From Cycas panzhihuaensis (lineage: Eukaryota; Cycadophyta), in contig CM041465.1 of the NCBI GenBank assembly GCA_023213395.1, forward strand, positions 146,079,741-146,143,740: a DNA stretch of 64,000 bases, given 5' to 3'. Each line of letters opens with the position of its first letter. Within the stretch, counting starts at the first letter, position 1. Below, one piece after another: positions 1 through 11,024 of the stretch. The notes under the pieces are model-generated. The model did not search any database. It saw only the letters and a program-made list of their open reading frames with translations, and was not told where the DNA came from. A program made the position numbers and the translations under genes.

Positions 1-1302
1 TAAGGGTAGGTCCTTCAAGAAATGCTTCCTTTATGGTTTTCTGGGAACCTAGATCTACCTGAGTAGCCGATTCTTTCTCCCTTAGCAGCTTAGAAGGCGG
101 TCTTCCAACCTTCTTCTCAGCACCCACATCAGGCATCTTCTTATGAGATATGGCTAGGTGCATCAGTGAATCTTAGGTTAACCTACCTAGATGCTCGGCA
201 CTATCGAGCCCCTGGTCAGCTTCAACCTCTGAGGGTAGATCTGCCTCCAACCCAGCCATATTATCCTTCTTTTCCTCCTGCCTTAGTAGGCCATGCAGAT
301 CAACATGGCCCGGCCCTTCACTGGAGTGGGAAGGCTCCCCAACTTCAGCCCCTCTAACCGAAACCTCCTGGGTCACGGGTGCCAGAGGCACTTGTTCATC
401 TTCCTCCAAAAGCGTGTCCTCCTCATTTGGGTCAAAACCCAGATTTGGGAGGGAGGCCTCTGCAGTCTCCAATGGCGTTGGGCAATCAGAACCCTCCCAA
501 TTTTCTTGGGTATTTGACTCAAGTGGATCTTCTTCTTTCTCATCTTTTAATGATTGGACTCCCAGACACTTTTGTGGCAGATGCCCCAACTGTCTACAAG
601 TTGAGCATCTAAAGTGGTCCATCTCATAAATCAACGGTTGAACCCAGCTCTTATCTGGTAAATCCATCCAGATATCATCTAAGAGGGGCTTGTCTAATCT
701 TTCCAGAGCACGAATTCTGGCATTAATGAGCCTACTCATGTTCTTCGTCGCGGAGTCAACTGCTAGTAGAGGGCCCACCACTTTCGCTATGCCTCTAAAC
801 ACCTCAGGGTTCTAGTGGTGGAGGGGGAGGCTCGGGAGTTGGATCCAAATAGGTGCTTGTCTAATTTTAGGGCTCGAGGGATCAAAATCCCTGTGCCATT
901 TCTCAAGAGAAAGGGCCTTTCTTCCGAACATCCATGGTGCTCTGATCAATATTCCAGACATATCATCATAAGAGGCAAATTTAAATAGCACATAGCCCTT
1001 AGTCATGGCTATTACCCCAACATTGCCTACTGTTCTCCATTTAGTCTTTGTCCATGTCCTAATGGCTTCCAGTCTCGGTCTGGGGCTTGAAATCTACCCA
1101 CCAGGCAGTTCTCCCATAATTTTTCAGTTTTTTCCACCAAGGCCAGAGGGATCTTCAGTCTAGCTTTGTTGTCCTTGAACACAGGTGTTAGATCAAAGGA
1201 TTCATCCTCATTTGTTTTTAAGACATCACGGTAAGTTCTGCCCAAAGCCATGCTAGGGTTCTGGTTCTGGTTCTGGTTTAAATAGGAATGATCTTTTTCC
1301 AT
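1..1302 (-). pseudogene. LINE-L ORF1: DUF4283 / CCHC zinc-knuckle protein, broken, 3' end off window
   Basis: ORF1 proteins of plant L1 LINEs bind RNA and package the element transcript. Reading from 1302 down: an N-terminal stretch rich in Asn-Gln (QNQNQNPSM), a DUF4283-type block (about 1060-780, including FKFASYDDMSGILIRAPW and IRQAPIWIQLPSLPLHH), and a zinc knuckle CSTCRQLGHLPQKC (566-607, C-x2-C-x4-H-x4-C intact). An acidic linker follows, then an (S/D)VGAEKKVGRPP segment at the left edge. A frameshift near 1030-1060 and stops near 1010 and 805 separate three open stretches (1027-1302, 812-1006, 173-802). The start at 1302 matches the ORF1 start of LINE-R. It has one copy of the linker unit that LINE-R has three times. 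Confidence 0.82.
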
Positions 1303-1880
1303 GATTTTAAGAAATCAAAACTAAAGAAACAAACGCCAGACAAGAATGCAATGGCATACCATTCATCTTCAGCCAATCTTTCCAAGGTGCTCGCCCAAGA
1401 TCTTAGCTGTGATTTCAAGAATTTCCTGGTTCGACCGTATGAGCTGATGCACAGTCTATATATATGCCTATGGGGTCCGCGTCCCCTCCCACTCCTTATC
1501 TCCCCCTTTAGACCTGCCGCATGGTGGCTCTCAACATCTAGTTGGCCGTGCCCTAGATGATGTAGAAGACCTCGAGACCACAGACAAGGTAAGAGAGCCA
1601 AACCTCTTTGCTCCTGGGTAATTCTCGCACTGGATCCTCTGGTAGTCTGCCCGTCTGCCCTTTGATTACATCCATTATCGTACCCTCTGTTTGCCAGCTC
1701 TGCATGAGAGATGGGAGTGAGAAGCCAAGCTAAAGCAGCATAGGCCAGCCGGCCTGCTCTGCGTTTACCCTCCGAGGGACGCCATGGCACCTTGAATCCT
1801 TCTGCGATCTCTGCCACAGCCTCTCCAAACCCTAGGTCTGTATCGTTTGCCTCCAGTTCGTTTGCCTCAATAATGTAGGC
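1303..1880 (-). other. LINE-L 5' untranslated/promoter region with an open 179-codon frame
   Basis: This G+C-richer stretch upstream of ORF1 should hold the internal promoter, as in other plant LINEs. A minus-strand frame of 179 codons (1278-1817, ATG to stop) runs through it and overlaps the ORF1 start. I see no family in it and the equivalent region of LINE-R is not open in the same way, so I treat the frame as chance. A short direct repeat (TCGTTTGCCTC twice at 1848-1870) lies at the outer end. Confidence 0.5.
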
Positions 1881-2039
1881 TGTTATGGTAGTTGATAATT
1901 ATCAAAATCCTCATTTTCTTAACTCACACATAATATATGAATAAGAATTCACCACCTTGCATATAACTTAATAACCTAATTTAATATTACATAAGAGAGT
2001 AGGTTTTTAATATTAACCTAATATTAAATATTATTTTTA
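1881..2039 (-). repeat. Element O left (3') LTR, shortened
   Basis: About 1925-2039 aligns with 19030-19144: CACCACCTTGCATATAACTTAATAACC against CACCACCTTGCACATAACTTAATAAAC, then the same ATATTAA-rich end. It is about 159 bp against 358 bp on the right, so about 200 bp is missing, either by internal deletion or because LINE-L lies across it. The tract GCCCCCTA (2040-2047) just inside is a decayed polypurine tract on the minus strand. Confidence 0.55.
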
Positions 2040-2047
2040 GCCCCCTA

Positions 2048-3383
2048 ACCATAATGTTTAATTATATATGTCACATCATCTTTGAATCCTCTTCCTTCAA
2101 CTTTGCTGGATTAAATGGAGAACATCCTCAATCTTTGATATTCTCAAATAATCAATCTTTGTTGGTGTCTGTGTGAAGAAAGCTTCATCTACCAGACTGC
2201 ATGGGCCCCCAGCCATTGTAGTCACTAGTTTTAGAGGACTCCTTTAGGTACATGGTTTTGCTAGTATTTTTCTAACATCATTCTAGAAATAAGCTGAACC
2301 ATTTGGCTAACCAAATGAGTTGAGTACTAAAACATAACAATTTCCCTTTCTAAAGCCTCCATAGGTGGTCTCTCTAGGTTTATTAATAGGTAGTTCTATT
2401 TGATGTCTCCAATAGTAGTCTCTCCTAGTCTTTCACTATCATCACTTAGAGTCTTAAACTCTAAGCTCTCTAAGATTTTTGATGATCCTTGAAGCCTCCA
2501 TAAATAGTCCCTCCAAGATATCACACAACCTGCTAACCTACTAAAAATAGCATACAATTGCCATGCAACTTATAAGCACTAGCAAATAACATTAAAAATC
2601 AGATATGACCCACTAAATACATTATTAATCCTTTCATATAACATTTTAAATAACATGGGTTCTTTAGAGCCTTAAAAAATAGACCTAGTAAATCCCTTTT
2701 TAATTCCTAAGAATATAAGCACCAACTTCCATGATTAAAATCTACTTCATAGAAATGGATTATATAACTACCCATTTTGTTTATGTCAAAGTACCAAATT
2801 CAAGCACTTGATGACACTCTGATCTTATATCGTAGTGAAAAGATATGACGAAAAATCTGTAAGTAGGTTTGTATAAAAATAAAAATTAAACAAAAATAAA
2901 AATAAGGCCATTTTATTTTTACTGCTTGGCACATATTAATCTCCATATAACCATCCTTTAATGTTCTAGGGGCTAAGGGTAAGTTTCATATAACTTTTTA
3001 ATTCAATTAAATGTCAAAATAACATTGTAAAAAAAATGTATGTACAAATAATATTCATTATTTCTGTATAGGGTTTAGTCTATAGGTTTAATTTTGAGTA
3101 AATGACAATCAATTTCTCTGAGCAATATTAATTGATCAAGTCTATTAACTTGCCATATAATCACTATATAATTGGGTGAGTTCTTCTTCAATTCATATCA
3201 AGTTTGAGGGCAATGATCTGTAATTTTATATCAATATACATAGCCATACTTATCTAATCTGAATTAGTGACTTCTTTTATATTGATGGGCCATAAATCTG
3301 AGTGTTTTGCTTATCGTGGTAATGACTCATTCTTCCATGAGAACTAATCACAACCAAGCTGTATTTTTATGTTATATTTCTTT
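2048..3383. other. Internal remnant of element O, 3' part
   Basis: No recognisable domain. Three spaced copies of a short motif, (G/A)CCTCCATAGGTGGTCTCTC and relatives, occur around 2355-2376, 2405-2427 and 2495-2517. After joining across C1, minus-strand frames are loosely coding-like from about 3378 down to 3080, with stops. The last five bases, 3379-3383 (TCTTT), are the left target duplication of C1. Confidence 0.35.
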
Positions 3384-3675
3384 ATTAGAAATCACAGCTA
3401 AATAGATTGTTTATATATACTAAAAGAACAAAATGATCAAGCACATAACATAATTGATGTGAGAAACTTCATAGTAAAAATCCACTACAAAATATATCTA
3501 TTACATTGATATAAATTCATAAAGTATAATGGTCTTTGGATCCCTTTAAATAGATCCATAAGTGCTTCACATATTATATATATATTACATCATATTATTA
3601 CATCATCATAATATTCATACAATATGTGCCATATTGACATTAGTTGTGTTAAGTGGATGAAATGCCACTCTAACA
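3384..3675 (-). repeat. C1 3' LTR with adjoining polypurine tract
   Basis: Pairs with 9649-9968; shared blocks include CTTTGGATCCCTTTAAATAGATCCATAA and ATTACATCATCATAATATT. It ends CTCTAACA, so the minus-strand LTR starts TGTTAGAG. Next to it TCCCCCCTT (3676-3684) reads as AAGGGGGGA on the minus strand, a good plus-strand primer tract. The terminal TG on the far side has mutated. Confidence 0.9.
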
Positions 3676-3849
3676 TCCCCCCTTAATGTAAATATGTGAT
3701 TTTAAAGTCTTCTTAGGGGTTAAACTAACCTTTGTCTTTATCCTTGTTGATAGAGGCCCCCTTTAAGGATAACTTCATTCAGTCTTACATTTATATGAAT
3801 TTTGATAAAGTGATCTTTAATAAGAGCTTTGGTGAATATATCTGGAAGT

Positions 3850-5260
3850 TATTCTTTACTTAGACAAAACTCAACCTATAACTTCCCTTATTAGATCTGC
3901 TCATAAATATAATGGTGCTAAATCTCGATGTGCTTCATATGTATGTGAAATTATAGATTCTTTAAAAGTTGAATATCACTCTAATTATCAATATGTATAA
4001 TAGGTGTGCTAGAAGATATTCCAAGAGTCTTCAAATATCCTTATAATTATACAACTTCCCCTCTCACCAACGTTTAGTCCTTAGTATATAGTCTTAGCAG
4101 AAGACAATAATATAATGATTTATTTTTTGGATTTCCATGATATAAATCCATTATTAATACCAAAAATAAATTTTGTAGTTGATTTTCTATCTTTGCATCT
4201 CCACCTTAATCTGCATCAGTATACCCATGTAAGTTTGCCTCTTCACCATGAAGGTATTCAAGACCAAGATTAAGTGTTCCCTTAATATACTTTAGAATCC
4301 TTTTTGCAGTAACCTAATAAGGTTCTTGTGGATTCTACATGTAATGAGATACTAATCTAATATAATAAGCAATATCAAGCCTAGTATAAGCTAAGTAAAT
4401 TAAACTCCCTACTAACTTACCAATATAAGATCCTATCTACAATTAGCTTGTTCATATCTTTTAGATGCTCTGTACCCTTTATACATGGTGTCTTCACTAG
4501 TTTGTAATCCTTCATTCTAAATATCTTAAGTAAGCTTTTAGTATATCTTGATTGTGATATAATGATGTAATCATCCATCTGCCTAATCTTAATGCCCAAG
4601 AAGCAATAAATACATATGAGATCTGTCATGTTGAAAGTATATCCCAAATAGGGCTTTGTAGCTACAATAGTCTTATTCCAATTATCTGTAATAATAAGGT
4701 CATAAATATATAACACAATAATAACTAATATTGATCTACTCTTTTAAATATTAAGACCCAACTCTAATTCTATTGTCATAAAACCATCTTTTTTTAATCT
4801 AGCATCAATCTTATCATACCAAGCATGTGCCACTTGTTTTAGGCCATGTAGAGATTTTTTCAAGTAGAACACAAAATGCTCCTAACCTTTCTTCATGAAA
4901 CCAAGAGGTTGAGCCATATAGATCTATTTTTTAAAGTCTCTATTAAGTAATGATAGCTTCACATCTATTTGATATAACTCCCAATCAAATGTAGCTACTA
5001 AAGCAAGGATCAATCGAACCATTGACATCTTATAGATTGGTGAAAATGTCTCTTTATGATTGATTCTTTTTTTCTATTTGAAACACTGCATAACAAGTCT
5101 AGCCTTATGCTTGTTTATCTCTCCATTAGAATGATAATTCATCATATAAACCCACTTGTAACTGACCAGGCTCTTAAATGGAGGTAAATGAACCAAATCT
5201 CACATATCATTTTTCATGATTAAATTATACTCCTCCTCCATTATAGCTCTCTACTGCAAA
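3850..5260 (-). pseudogene. C1 reverse transcriptase and RNase H remnant
   Basis: Copia pol C-terminal part. Reading down from 5260: YKWVYMMNYHSNGEINKHKARLV-type fingers (about 5170-5060), ETFSPIYKM (about 5050), DVKLSLLNRDF (about 4950), then LKKSLHGLKQVAHAWYDK (about 4865-4810). The catalytic block reads YIYDLIITDN near 4705, where copia RTs have YVDDLIITG, so the first catalytic Asp is lost. RNase H traces follow, ending near 3850. Stops are frequent. The longest open piece is 4417-4716. Confidence 0.85.
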
Positions 5261-5639
5261 TATTCTTTCACTTTCACATATGAAATGGGATCATTAGAAT
5301 CATTGGTGTCCATCACCAAAGTTTGACTAGCATGCTAATTTCTTGTTCTTTGACCATCTTCAAGATCTTTAATTATCATATTGGAATCCTCAATGGTCTT
5401 TTTAGCCTATAATTAAACACAGGGTATTGTCCATGCCTCTTCTTCTAATGACTTCTTATTATTACTCCCACTAGGTCCTACTTATATTTTTGGCATAATG
5501 TTAGGCTCGTGAACATTTATACCTTTTGAAACATGGCTTAGAAAGGGAAATGATGAATGATAAAATCTATTTTTAGATGACCTCTCAATATGGTATGTTG
5601 TTGACTCATCAAATTTAACATCCTAACTAACCAAATGCC

Positions 5640-6640
5640 TCTTCCCCTATGGATCCTAAAGTCTATAAGACTTATTCTCTTGTAAGCACCCTATAAAAAT
5701 GCACTTTAAACTCTTATGATCTAACATCTTTTGATATGCATATGGAATGTATACATATGCAATGCACTTAAATACCTTGAAATAATTAATATAAGGTTTT
5801 TGATTGGTCCAATACTCTTTAAAGGTAATGACATAAATAACTTTAGTAGGGACCCTATTCAAAATATAAACAATGGTTGCAATAACTTTTACCTAAAACA
5901 TAGGAAGTAGATTCTTTACATGTACCATACACCTCGCCATCTCCATTATGGTACAATCCTTCCTTTCTGTAATACCATTTTACTATGGGATGCATAAGAT
6001 AATTGACTCCTATTTGATACCATGATTAAGGCAAAACTAATTAATGGTATTATTGTCATACTCCTTTCCATTATCACTCTTCAAAATCTTTATTTTCTTA
6101 TCATATTCATTCTTAATACTAACTTTCTATTCATAAAATTGATCAAATATATTGGACTTGTTCTTCAAGAAGAATACTTAGGCTTTTGCTTTTCTACTAT
6201 AATCATCTATAAACACAAGGATAAATCAAGCACCTTAAATATAAGGATTTCAAAAAGGACCATTAAGTCAGTATGTACAAGCTCTAACTTCTCCTTTGCT
6301 CTTCAAGCACTATTCCTTACAAATGGATAATAATGATGCTTTCCATATATACATCCTTTATAAACACCTTTTGAACATTAGACATGTGGCAACCTTACTA
6401 CCATCTTCAATCTATTCATAAGATTGATGCTTCTATAGTTAAGGTGACCTAAACACTTATGCCATAACTTACTTATATCATTAACACTATCAACAAAAGC
6501 ATAAGAATCTTGTTGGGCTCTAAATTTCTCAAACACCCAAAAGTTATCTTGCACTCTCTCAGTAGCAACAATAGAGAAGTTCTTCTTAGGATCCTTAACT
6601 ATGTATATATTATTGTAAAACTCAATTTTCATACCTTGCT
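5640..6640 (-). pseudogene. C1 integrase remnant with GAG-pre-integrase domain
   Basis: From 6632 down: a GAG-pre-integrase domain with LWHKCLGHLNYRSINLMNRL (about 6470-6400; the His and Cys spacing of the zinc-binding part is visible). The core follows with FIDDYSRKAWVYFLK-like and LKSDNGKEY blocks (about 6180-6060), and the C-terminal part has SLKCIFIGCLQENKSYRL (5656-5715). Catalytic Asp positions are partly readable. The piece is broken by stops and frameshifts. A linker of about 380 bp with no motif lies between it and the RT. Confidence 0.82.
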
Positions 6641-6839
6641 TGTAGATTTCCTAGACAGAAAGAAGACTAAGCTTCATATTTGGTACATAGTAAACTCCAT
6701 TGAGCTTATCTTCTACAAGTAAAATGGAACCAACACCTTCTATAGGTAAAACATGAGTATCTCTAAGAATCATGCTAGCATCACTTGTACCTACATTCAT
6801 GGCATCAAAGTTTTGTTTCTAAAAGGTGATGTGTTTTTG

Positions 6840-7700
6840 TGCACTAGAATCTAGGATTTGATAGTCTTTTTGATTTGACTTAAATAACAATGTTGATATC
6901 CTAATATAATATGCCACCACATTTTTCCCTTTATCATCTTAGATAGCCTTGTACTTATCCTACTTCTTAAACTAATAATTCTTTTCTTTGTGGCCCTCTT
7001 TATTGTAGTAATTATACTTATTAGTAAATTTCTTCTTCTCCTAAAATGACTCATCTATTTTCTGTGTATACTTATCCTCTTGAACTATATCCTTTTTTTG
7101 TGTCTTAATAATCAAAACCTAATTTGAATTTGAGCTAACAAGCATCCCATAATACTTCAACTTGGTATTCTTTGCTAGAATTAAGTTTTTAGTGATTCAA
7201 ATGATTCACCCTCTATAACTTCATTCTTAATATAGATAGTTTGGAAGGTTCTAAATATAGTAGGCAACTTTGACATAATAATGGCAAACAATAATGCGTT
7301 GTCAATTGAGTTTGACTTCAATTCATCTGATCTATTCCTTAAATTGATGATCTTATTCAGGTATGCACTAATGTTATTCTTATCCTCTACTTTAGAATTC
7401 AATAATTCCATCATAAAAGTAACATGATAATTGGTTTTCTTCTTTTCAACATCTCACACAACTTGTTTTAGATCTTGTATAGAGTTTTAAGGTTATAGAC
7501 TAAAGCTCTCTAGTTTGGGGCCAAAGACAACTTAAGCAACCTTACAACCATGAATTATTTTTCCTTAGCATAAATACATTCTTTCCCATCTAAGGGAATA
7601 ACTCATGATGCCGATTTGGTAATTCCCCAAAGCTAGTTATCCATGAGGACTAATTATATGTTTGCCTTCTATTTGGTAAAGTCATTCCTATTAAAAACAA
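6840..7700 (-). pseudogene. C1 gag remnant; zinc knuckle with all Cys changed to Tyr
   Basis: Copia gag forms the particle and binds element RNA. The open stretch 7181-7414 (MMELLNSKVEDKNNISAYLNKI...) matches the UBN2 part of copia gags (Leu-rich helices around KL/M-x6-I-x-YL-x-K). Downstream at 6975-7016 the frame reads YNYYNKEGHKEKNY, which is the C-x2-C-x4-H-x4-C knuckle with each Cys codon TGT now TAT. The same kind of change (G to A on the coding strand) accounts for many of its stops. Confidence 0.78.
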
Positions 7701-9636
7701 CTAATGGAACCAACTTCTCTATGATAAAAAATAGATAAATATTAGGAGCCTAAACCAACCTTCGACGTGTTAATTTCCCCCAAATTATAGTTAGTTTTAA
7801 TAACCCCCCCTCCCCAAAAAAGCTTCACCAAGACTGATAACCACTTATAAATAAGTTAAAAATTTATTGAATGAGAAGATAAATCAAAATACTTCATAAG
7901 TCTAATTAAAATAATACTATACATATAAATAAAGCACCACTTTAAATCAATGCAAATTCAATGATTAGAAATATCTATTTGCCCAAGCTACACATGCATC
8001 TCTCATATTAATAATAGTATACTAATATAAAACACGCCTTTTACTAATAAAAAATTTACTAAAAGAGCCACCTTTATCTAAATGTGTCACATAATAATCA
8101 ATTCATACATGTTATAGATCACAAAAATATTCACCAATATTCCCTTTTAATAAAGAATACCTAAATAAAAAATATCACATGCTACATATGCTCAAGATAT
8201 AATCGCCATCATTTTAAAACAAAGCCTTAAGAAATATATATATGCTAACTTTGTAATAATAACACATCATATTATATTGAAATCCCAAGGCAATTAATAT
8301 ATTTATTTCAATTTTAATAAAGAAGGATGGGACATATATCAATGACACTTTAACAAAGGGTAAATAATATATTTGAACTACCTTTGAAGAGCTGCAATAT
8401 ATCAACAGTGAAATGGAATCTTTATGGCTACAAAATTATAACTTGAAATGCAATCAATACTATGTCTTCTTCTACAATAAATGATGGTGTCATGAGATCC
8501 TCATGGGGCTGTGTGGATTGGTAAGATGTGGCACTTACCAAGGAGATATCTAAGTTCAAAACCTATGGGTGCAAGTCACTTCATATAGAAGTAGTTTGAC
8601 CGACATCTGTTGTTGCAAACAAAGTAGTCCAACCAAAGTCTATTGAGTGTGTGCCAACTATACGATGGTGGTATAAACTCCAAGCATGGCTAGTACAAAG
8701 GCAGTATGAAAAACTAGACCCCAAGGATCCCCCTTCCTTCGGATCATTATACCAAGGTATGGCTAGGGGTTCTCCTCTAGATATCAAAAAAAAAAAAAAT
8801 GATGGCATGATGATGGGCATCTCTCTAGTTGACTGTGACTTGCAATCATCTATTGGCAGTGATATATGGCATTACTGTGACCTTCCTACATAATACAATC
8901 TCCTCACTATTGGTGTCTTTAATTTCTATAGCTACCATGGATTTGTCTCCAACTACAATACAACTTAATACAATGCCTACAAGCATCTTCTACTTTCATT
9001 ATGTATATACTATAGTTGCGTCATTTATGACTATCACTTCATTGATGGAATCTCTCCTACTCTAGATACTATGCATTTACATTTACTATATAGGTTGTGA
9101 TTACCATGGCTATTGTCTCTACTTTGGGTAATTGCAACTTCATCTTTTATGGCAACTACATAATGAATTGCAATCTCTTAGGCTTGCCATATGATTAGCG
9201 ACTTTTGAAACTAACTCCTGGCAAAAAATCTCTGTGAGATTCATCGCCACATCTACACATGAGGCAATCTAATAGAGATTATAACATGCTTATCAATGAC
9301 TCCATGCAATGGAATTTACCAATGTCTTCATGTTTCTTAGATACACATGCACTTAGAATAAAGAATAGCTTAACAGACAACAACATTCAATATCTAACAC
9401 CTCTACTTCATCTGTACCACCATTGTCTGAAGTCTCTTTGCTATAATAGAGTCTATATAATATACAAAATAGACAATAGAAGGTGCTAGGAGACTATACT
9501 CCATCATTGTAACTTGTAGATGTCCTTTTGGATGTTAGAGAAAATGATCCTCTATGAAGGGTTGAGCTAGCAAAACTTGGCAACCTGTGATCTAAAAACC
9601 TCTACCCAATGAATGCCTACTTATGCATGACCATCT
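7701..9636. other. C1 leader (between primer site and gag)
   Basis: About 1.9 kb without a recognisable coding region, AT-rich, interrupted by a SINE-like insert (8488-8799). A short poly(C) run, CCCCCCTCCCC, is at 7805-7815. Plus-strand frames at 8651-8893, 8829-9065 and 9259-9489 are open but resemble nothing I know and are probably chance. Confidence 0.5.
8488..8799 (+). mobile_element. Candidate tRNA-derived SINE in the C1 leader
   Basis: A 14-A tract (8786-8799) ends a segment flanked by the direct repeat AAATGATGG (8479-8487 and 8797-8805, the second overlapping the A tract). Near its start, AGTTCAAAACC (8553-8563) fits a decayed pol III B box (GGTTCGANNCC), and GTGTGGATTGG (8511-8521 area) is a poor A box at the usual distance of about 35-40 bp. 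Length, A tail and flanking repeat fit a SINE. Box A is weak, so an A-tailed pseudogene fragment is the alternative. Confidence 0.45.
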
Positions 9637-9648
9637 ATTTTAATACCA
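9637..9648 (-). promoter_or_regulatory. C1 primer binding site, decayed
   Basis: TTTTAATACCA directly left of the LTR start TGTATAAATC is the reverse complement of TGGTATTAAAA, a decayed match to the 3' end of initiator Met tRNA (TGGTATCAGAGC in intact copies elsewhere in the window). Confidence 0.7.
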
Positions 9649-9968
9649 TGTATAAATCATAGACATAAAGATTATTTATATACATAACAAGCATGAAATG
9701 AACAAGCACACATCATAATTGATGTGGGAAACCTCACAATAAAAATCTACCATAGAATATATTGGTTATATTCATATAAATTTGTAAAATACAATAGACT
9801 TTGGATCCCTTTAAATAGATCCATAAATGCCTCATACATTACATATGTATTATATCCATCAATTCACAATAATATTATTACATCACGTTATTACATCATC
9901 ATAATATTTGTGTAATATATGCCACATTGATATTAGTCAGGTTAAGTGTATAAAATACCACTCTAACA
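9649..9968 (-). repeat. C1 5' LTR
   Basis: 320 bp, starts TG and ends CTCTAACA on the plus strand. Pairs with 3384-3675 and is followed by the target duplication TCTTT (9969-9973). The minus strand reads TGTTAGAGTGG at its start. Confidence 0.9.
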
Positions 9969-10019
9969 TCTTTCATAGTCTCCTCCATGATTTCATGAGG
10001 CACTTGGGTGAGTTCTTTA

Positions 10020-10520
10020 TAAAGGGTGAAGTGATAACATAATTCTTTACATGTTTATTTTAGTTACTTCTATGGTGTTCCTCTACCCTATAACAAACAA
10101 TCTCTATATCTCTTGCATTAGGTTTCTAATGCCCACTTTCATCTCAATCCTGCCTACCAAGTGTAAGTGTCCTTTTACCAGATATGCCCTTGCCCCTATT
10201 ATGGATCTTACCATTTCATATATATTGTGTATGCTAGCTAAGTAATCATTTGGCCTTCTCTGCTTCACCATAGCACCTCTGTATCCTCCATGTGGTATTT
10301 GCTATCCTTTGTAATATCTCTTCTTAGTCATCTATCTTAGAATTATCCTTAATGAAAAATTGGCACTTGGAAAGCTTTTGATATATTCTGGAAGACACTT
10401 TGTATCAATGGGATAATATGGTCTTAGGAAGCTACAAAATATAGGAAAAGCAATGGCTACAAGTAGGGGAGCATTAGCTAAAGGCTTTCCAAACATGGAA
10501 GATGAACAACTGACCACCAA
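10020..10520 (-). pseudogene. Unrecognised coding-like remnant of element O
   Basis: From 10520 down, a 62-codon open stretch (MVVSCSSSMFGKPLANAPLL...) is followed, after a stop and a shift, by MVKQRRPNDYLASIHNIYEM...KGHLHLVGRIEMKVG (about 10270-10110) and then ELTQVPHEIMEETM (about 10010-9975). Composition looks protein-like, but I cannot assign it to gag, protease or any other family. It could be the only gene of a non-autonomous element O. Confidence 0.25.
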
Positions 10521-10566
10521 ATCTACTTTAAATCTATTTAATAATAAATAGATTTAAAGTAGATTT
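10519..10566. repeat. Perfect 22-bp inverted repeat (hairpin)
   Basis: Arm 1 at 10519-10540 begins AAATCTACTTTAAATC. Arm 2 at 10545-10566 is its exact reverse complement, with a 4-base spacer ATAA. A partial third copy of the arm (AAATCTACTTTAAAAATCTC) follows at about 10577-10596. Perfect arms inside otherwise decayed DNA suggest a young foldback or MITE-like insert. Confidence 0.85.
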
Positions 10567-10716
10567 GTAAAAAAATCTACTTTAAAAATCTCATTTTGAA
10601 TTTGTAAAAAAATAATTTTCCACAATATTTTCACACAATATCACCGCTAACCTACATACACTCAGGGTTTAATATACATTACTAATGTAGTATGGCCACT
10701 AACTTACATATAAGAT

Positions 10717-11024
10717 TGTATTGGGTGAAGGATCTAGTTGCCACACTCCACTACACTAAAGCAATGTCACATAATAAGAGTAAAATGGAGAGAACAAGAT
10801 TGAGAGCAAAAATGAGAGGTGAGAATTATGACTCTCCCTTTCACATTCAACTTTATATATCAGAGGATGTGTATTAGAGTTTCTAAAGGAGTTTCCCACC
10901 TAATGACATGATTTCAAAATTACACATAAATATAAATAAAATTATATTTAACTATGTGACTTAGCTAACCTAAAGTCACCTTCATATAATCAATCTAATA
11001 ACCTCGATGCATTGATATCCATCA
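10717..11024 (-). repeat. C2 3' LTR with polypurine tract
   Basis: Aligns over its length with 18019-18325, for example GAGGTGAGAATTATGACTCTCCCTTTCA in both. Ends ATATCCATCA, so the minus strand starts TGATGGATAT. The neighbouring ATCCCCCCCTT (11025-11035) is the polypurine tract read on the minus strand. On the minus strand a TATA-like TGATATATAA lies mid-LTR. Confidence 0.92.

Larger units (their letters stand above)
1..1880 (-). mobile_element. LINE-L, 5' part of a plant L1-type LINE
   Basis: The minus strand carries the 5' region and most of ORF1 of a non-LTR retrotransposon; ORF2 and the poly(A) end lie beyond the left edge. Its ORF1 is clearly homologous to that of LINE-R at 26607-28307: same DUF4283 block, same zinc knuckle, same DVGAEK(K/R)VGRPP segment near the end. 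It is richer in G+C and CG than its surroundings. The 5' end is placed near 1880, because LTR-like sequence of element O starts there; no target duplication can be tested without the other end. Confidence 0.8.
3384..9968 (-). mobile_element. C1: complete but decayed Ty1/copia element inserted in O
   Basis: Two LTRs in the same orientation (3384-3675 and 9649-9968) bound a minus-strand gag-integrase-RT-RNase H order, which is the copia order. The 5-bp flanks are identical: TCTTT at 3379-3383 and 9969-9973. The minus-strand 5' LTR is the right-hand one, with a decayed primer site at its left. The 3' LTR at the left is preceded (minus strand) by a purine tract. All reading frames carry stops and shifts, so it is immobile. 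Confidence 0.93.
9974..10713. other. Internal remnant of element O, middle part
   Basis: Lies between C1 and C2 and should be continuous with 2048-3378 and 18331-18786 before the insertions. It holds the coding-like minus-strand stretch below and a perfect hairpin at 10519-10566. The last bases TATAA (10709-10713) are the left target duplication of C2. Confidence 0.5.

Noticed and set aside
293-629. Plus-strand frames over the LINE-L ORF1
   Set aside because: Opposite-strand shadows of a gene with clear homology on the minus strand.
8651-8893. 80-codon plus-strand frame in the C1 leader
   Set aside because: It straddles the SINE-like insert and its A tail (giving KKKK), so it cannot be an old gene.
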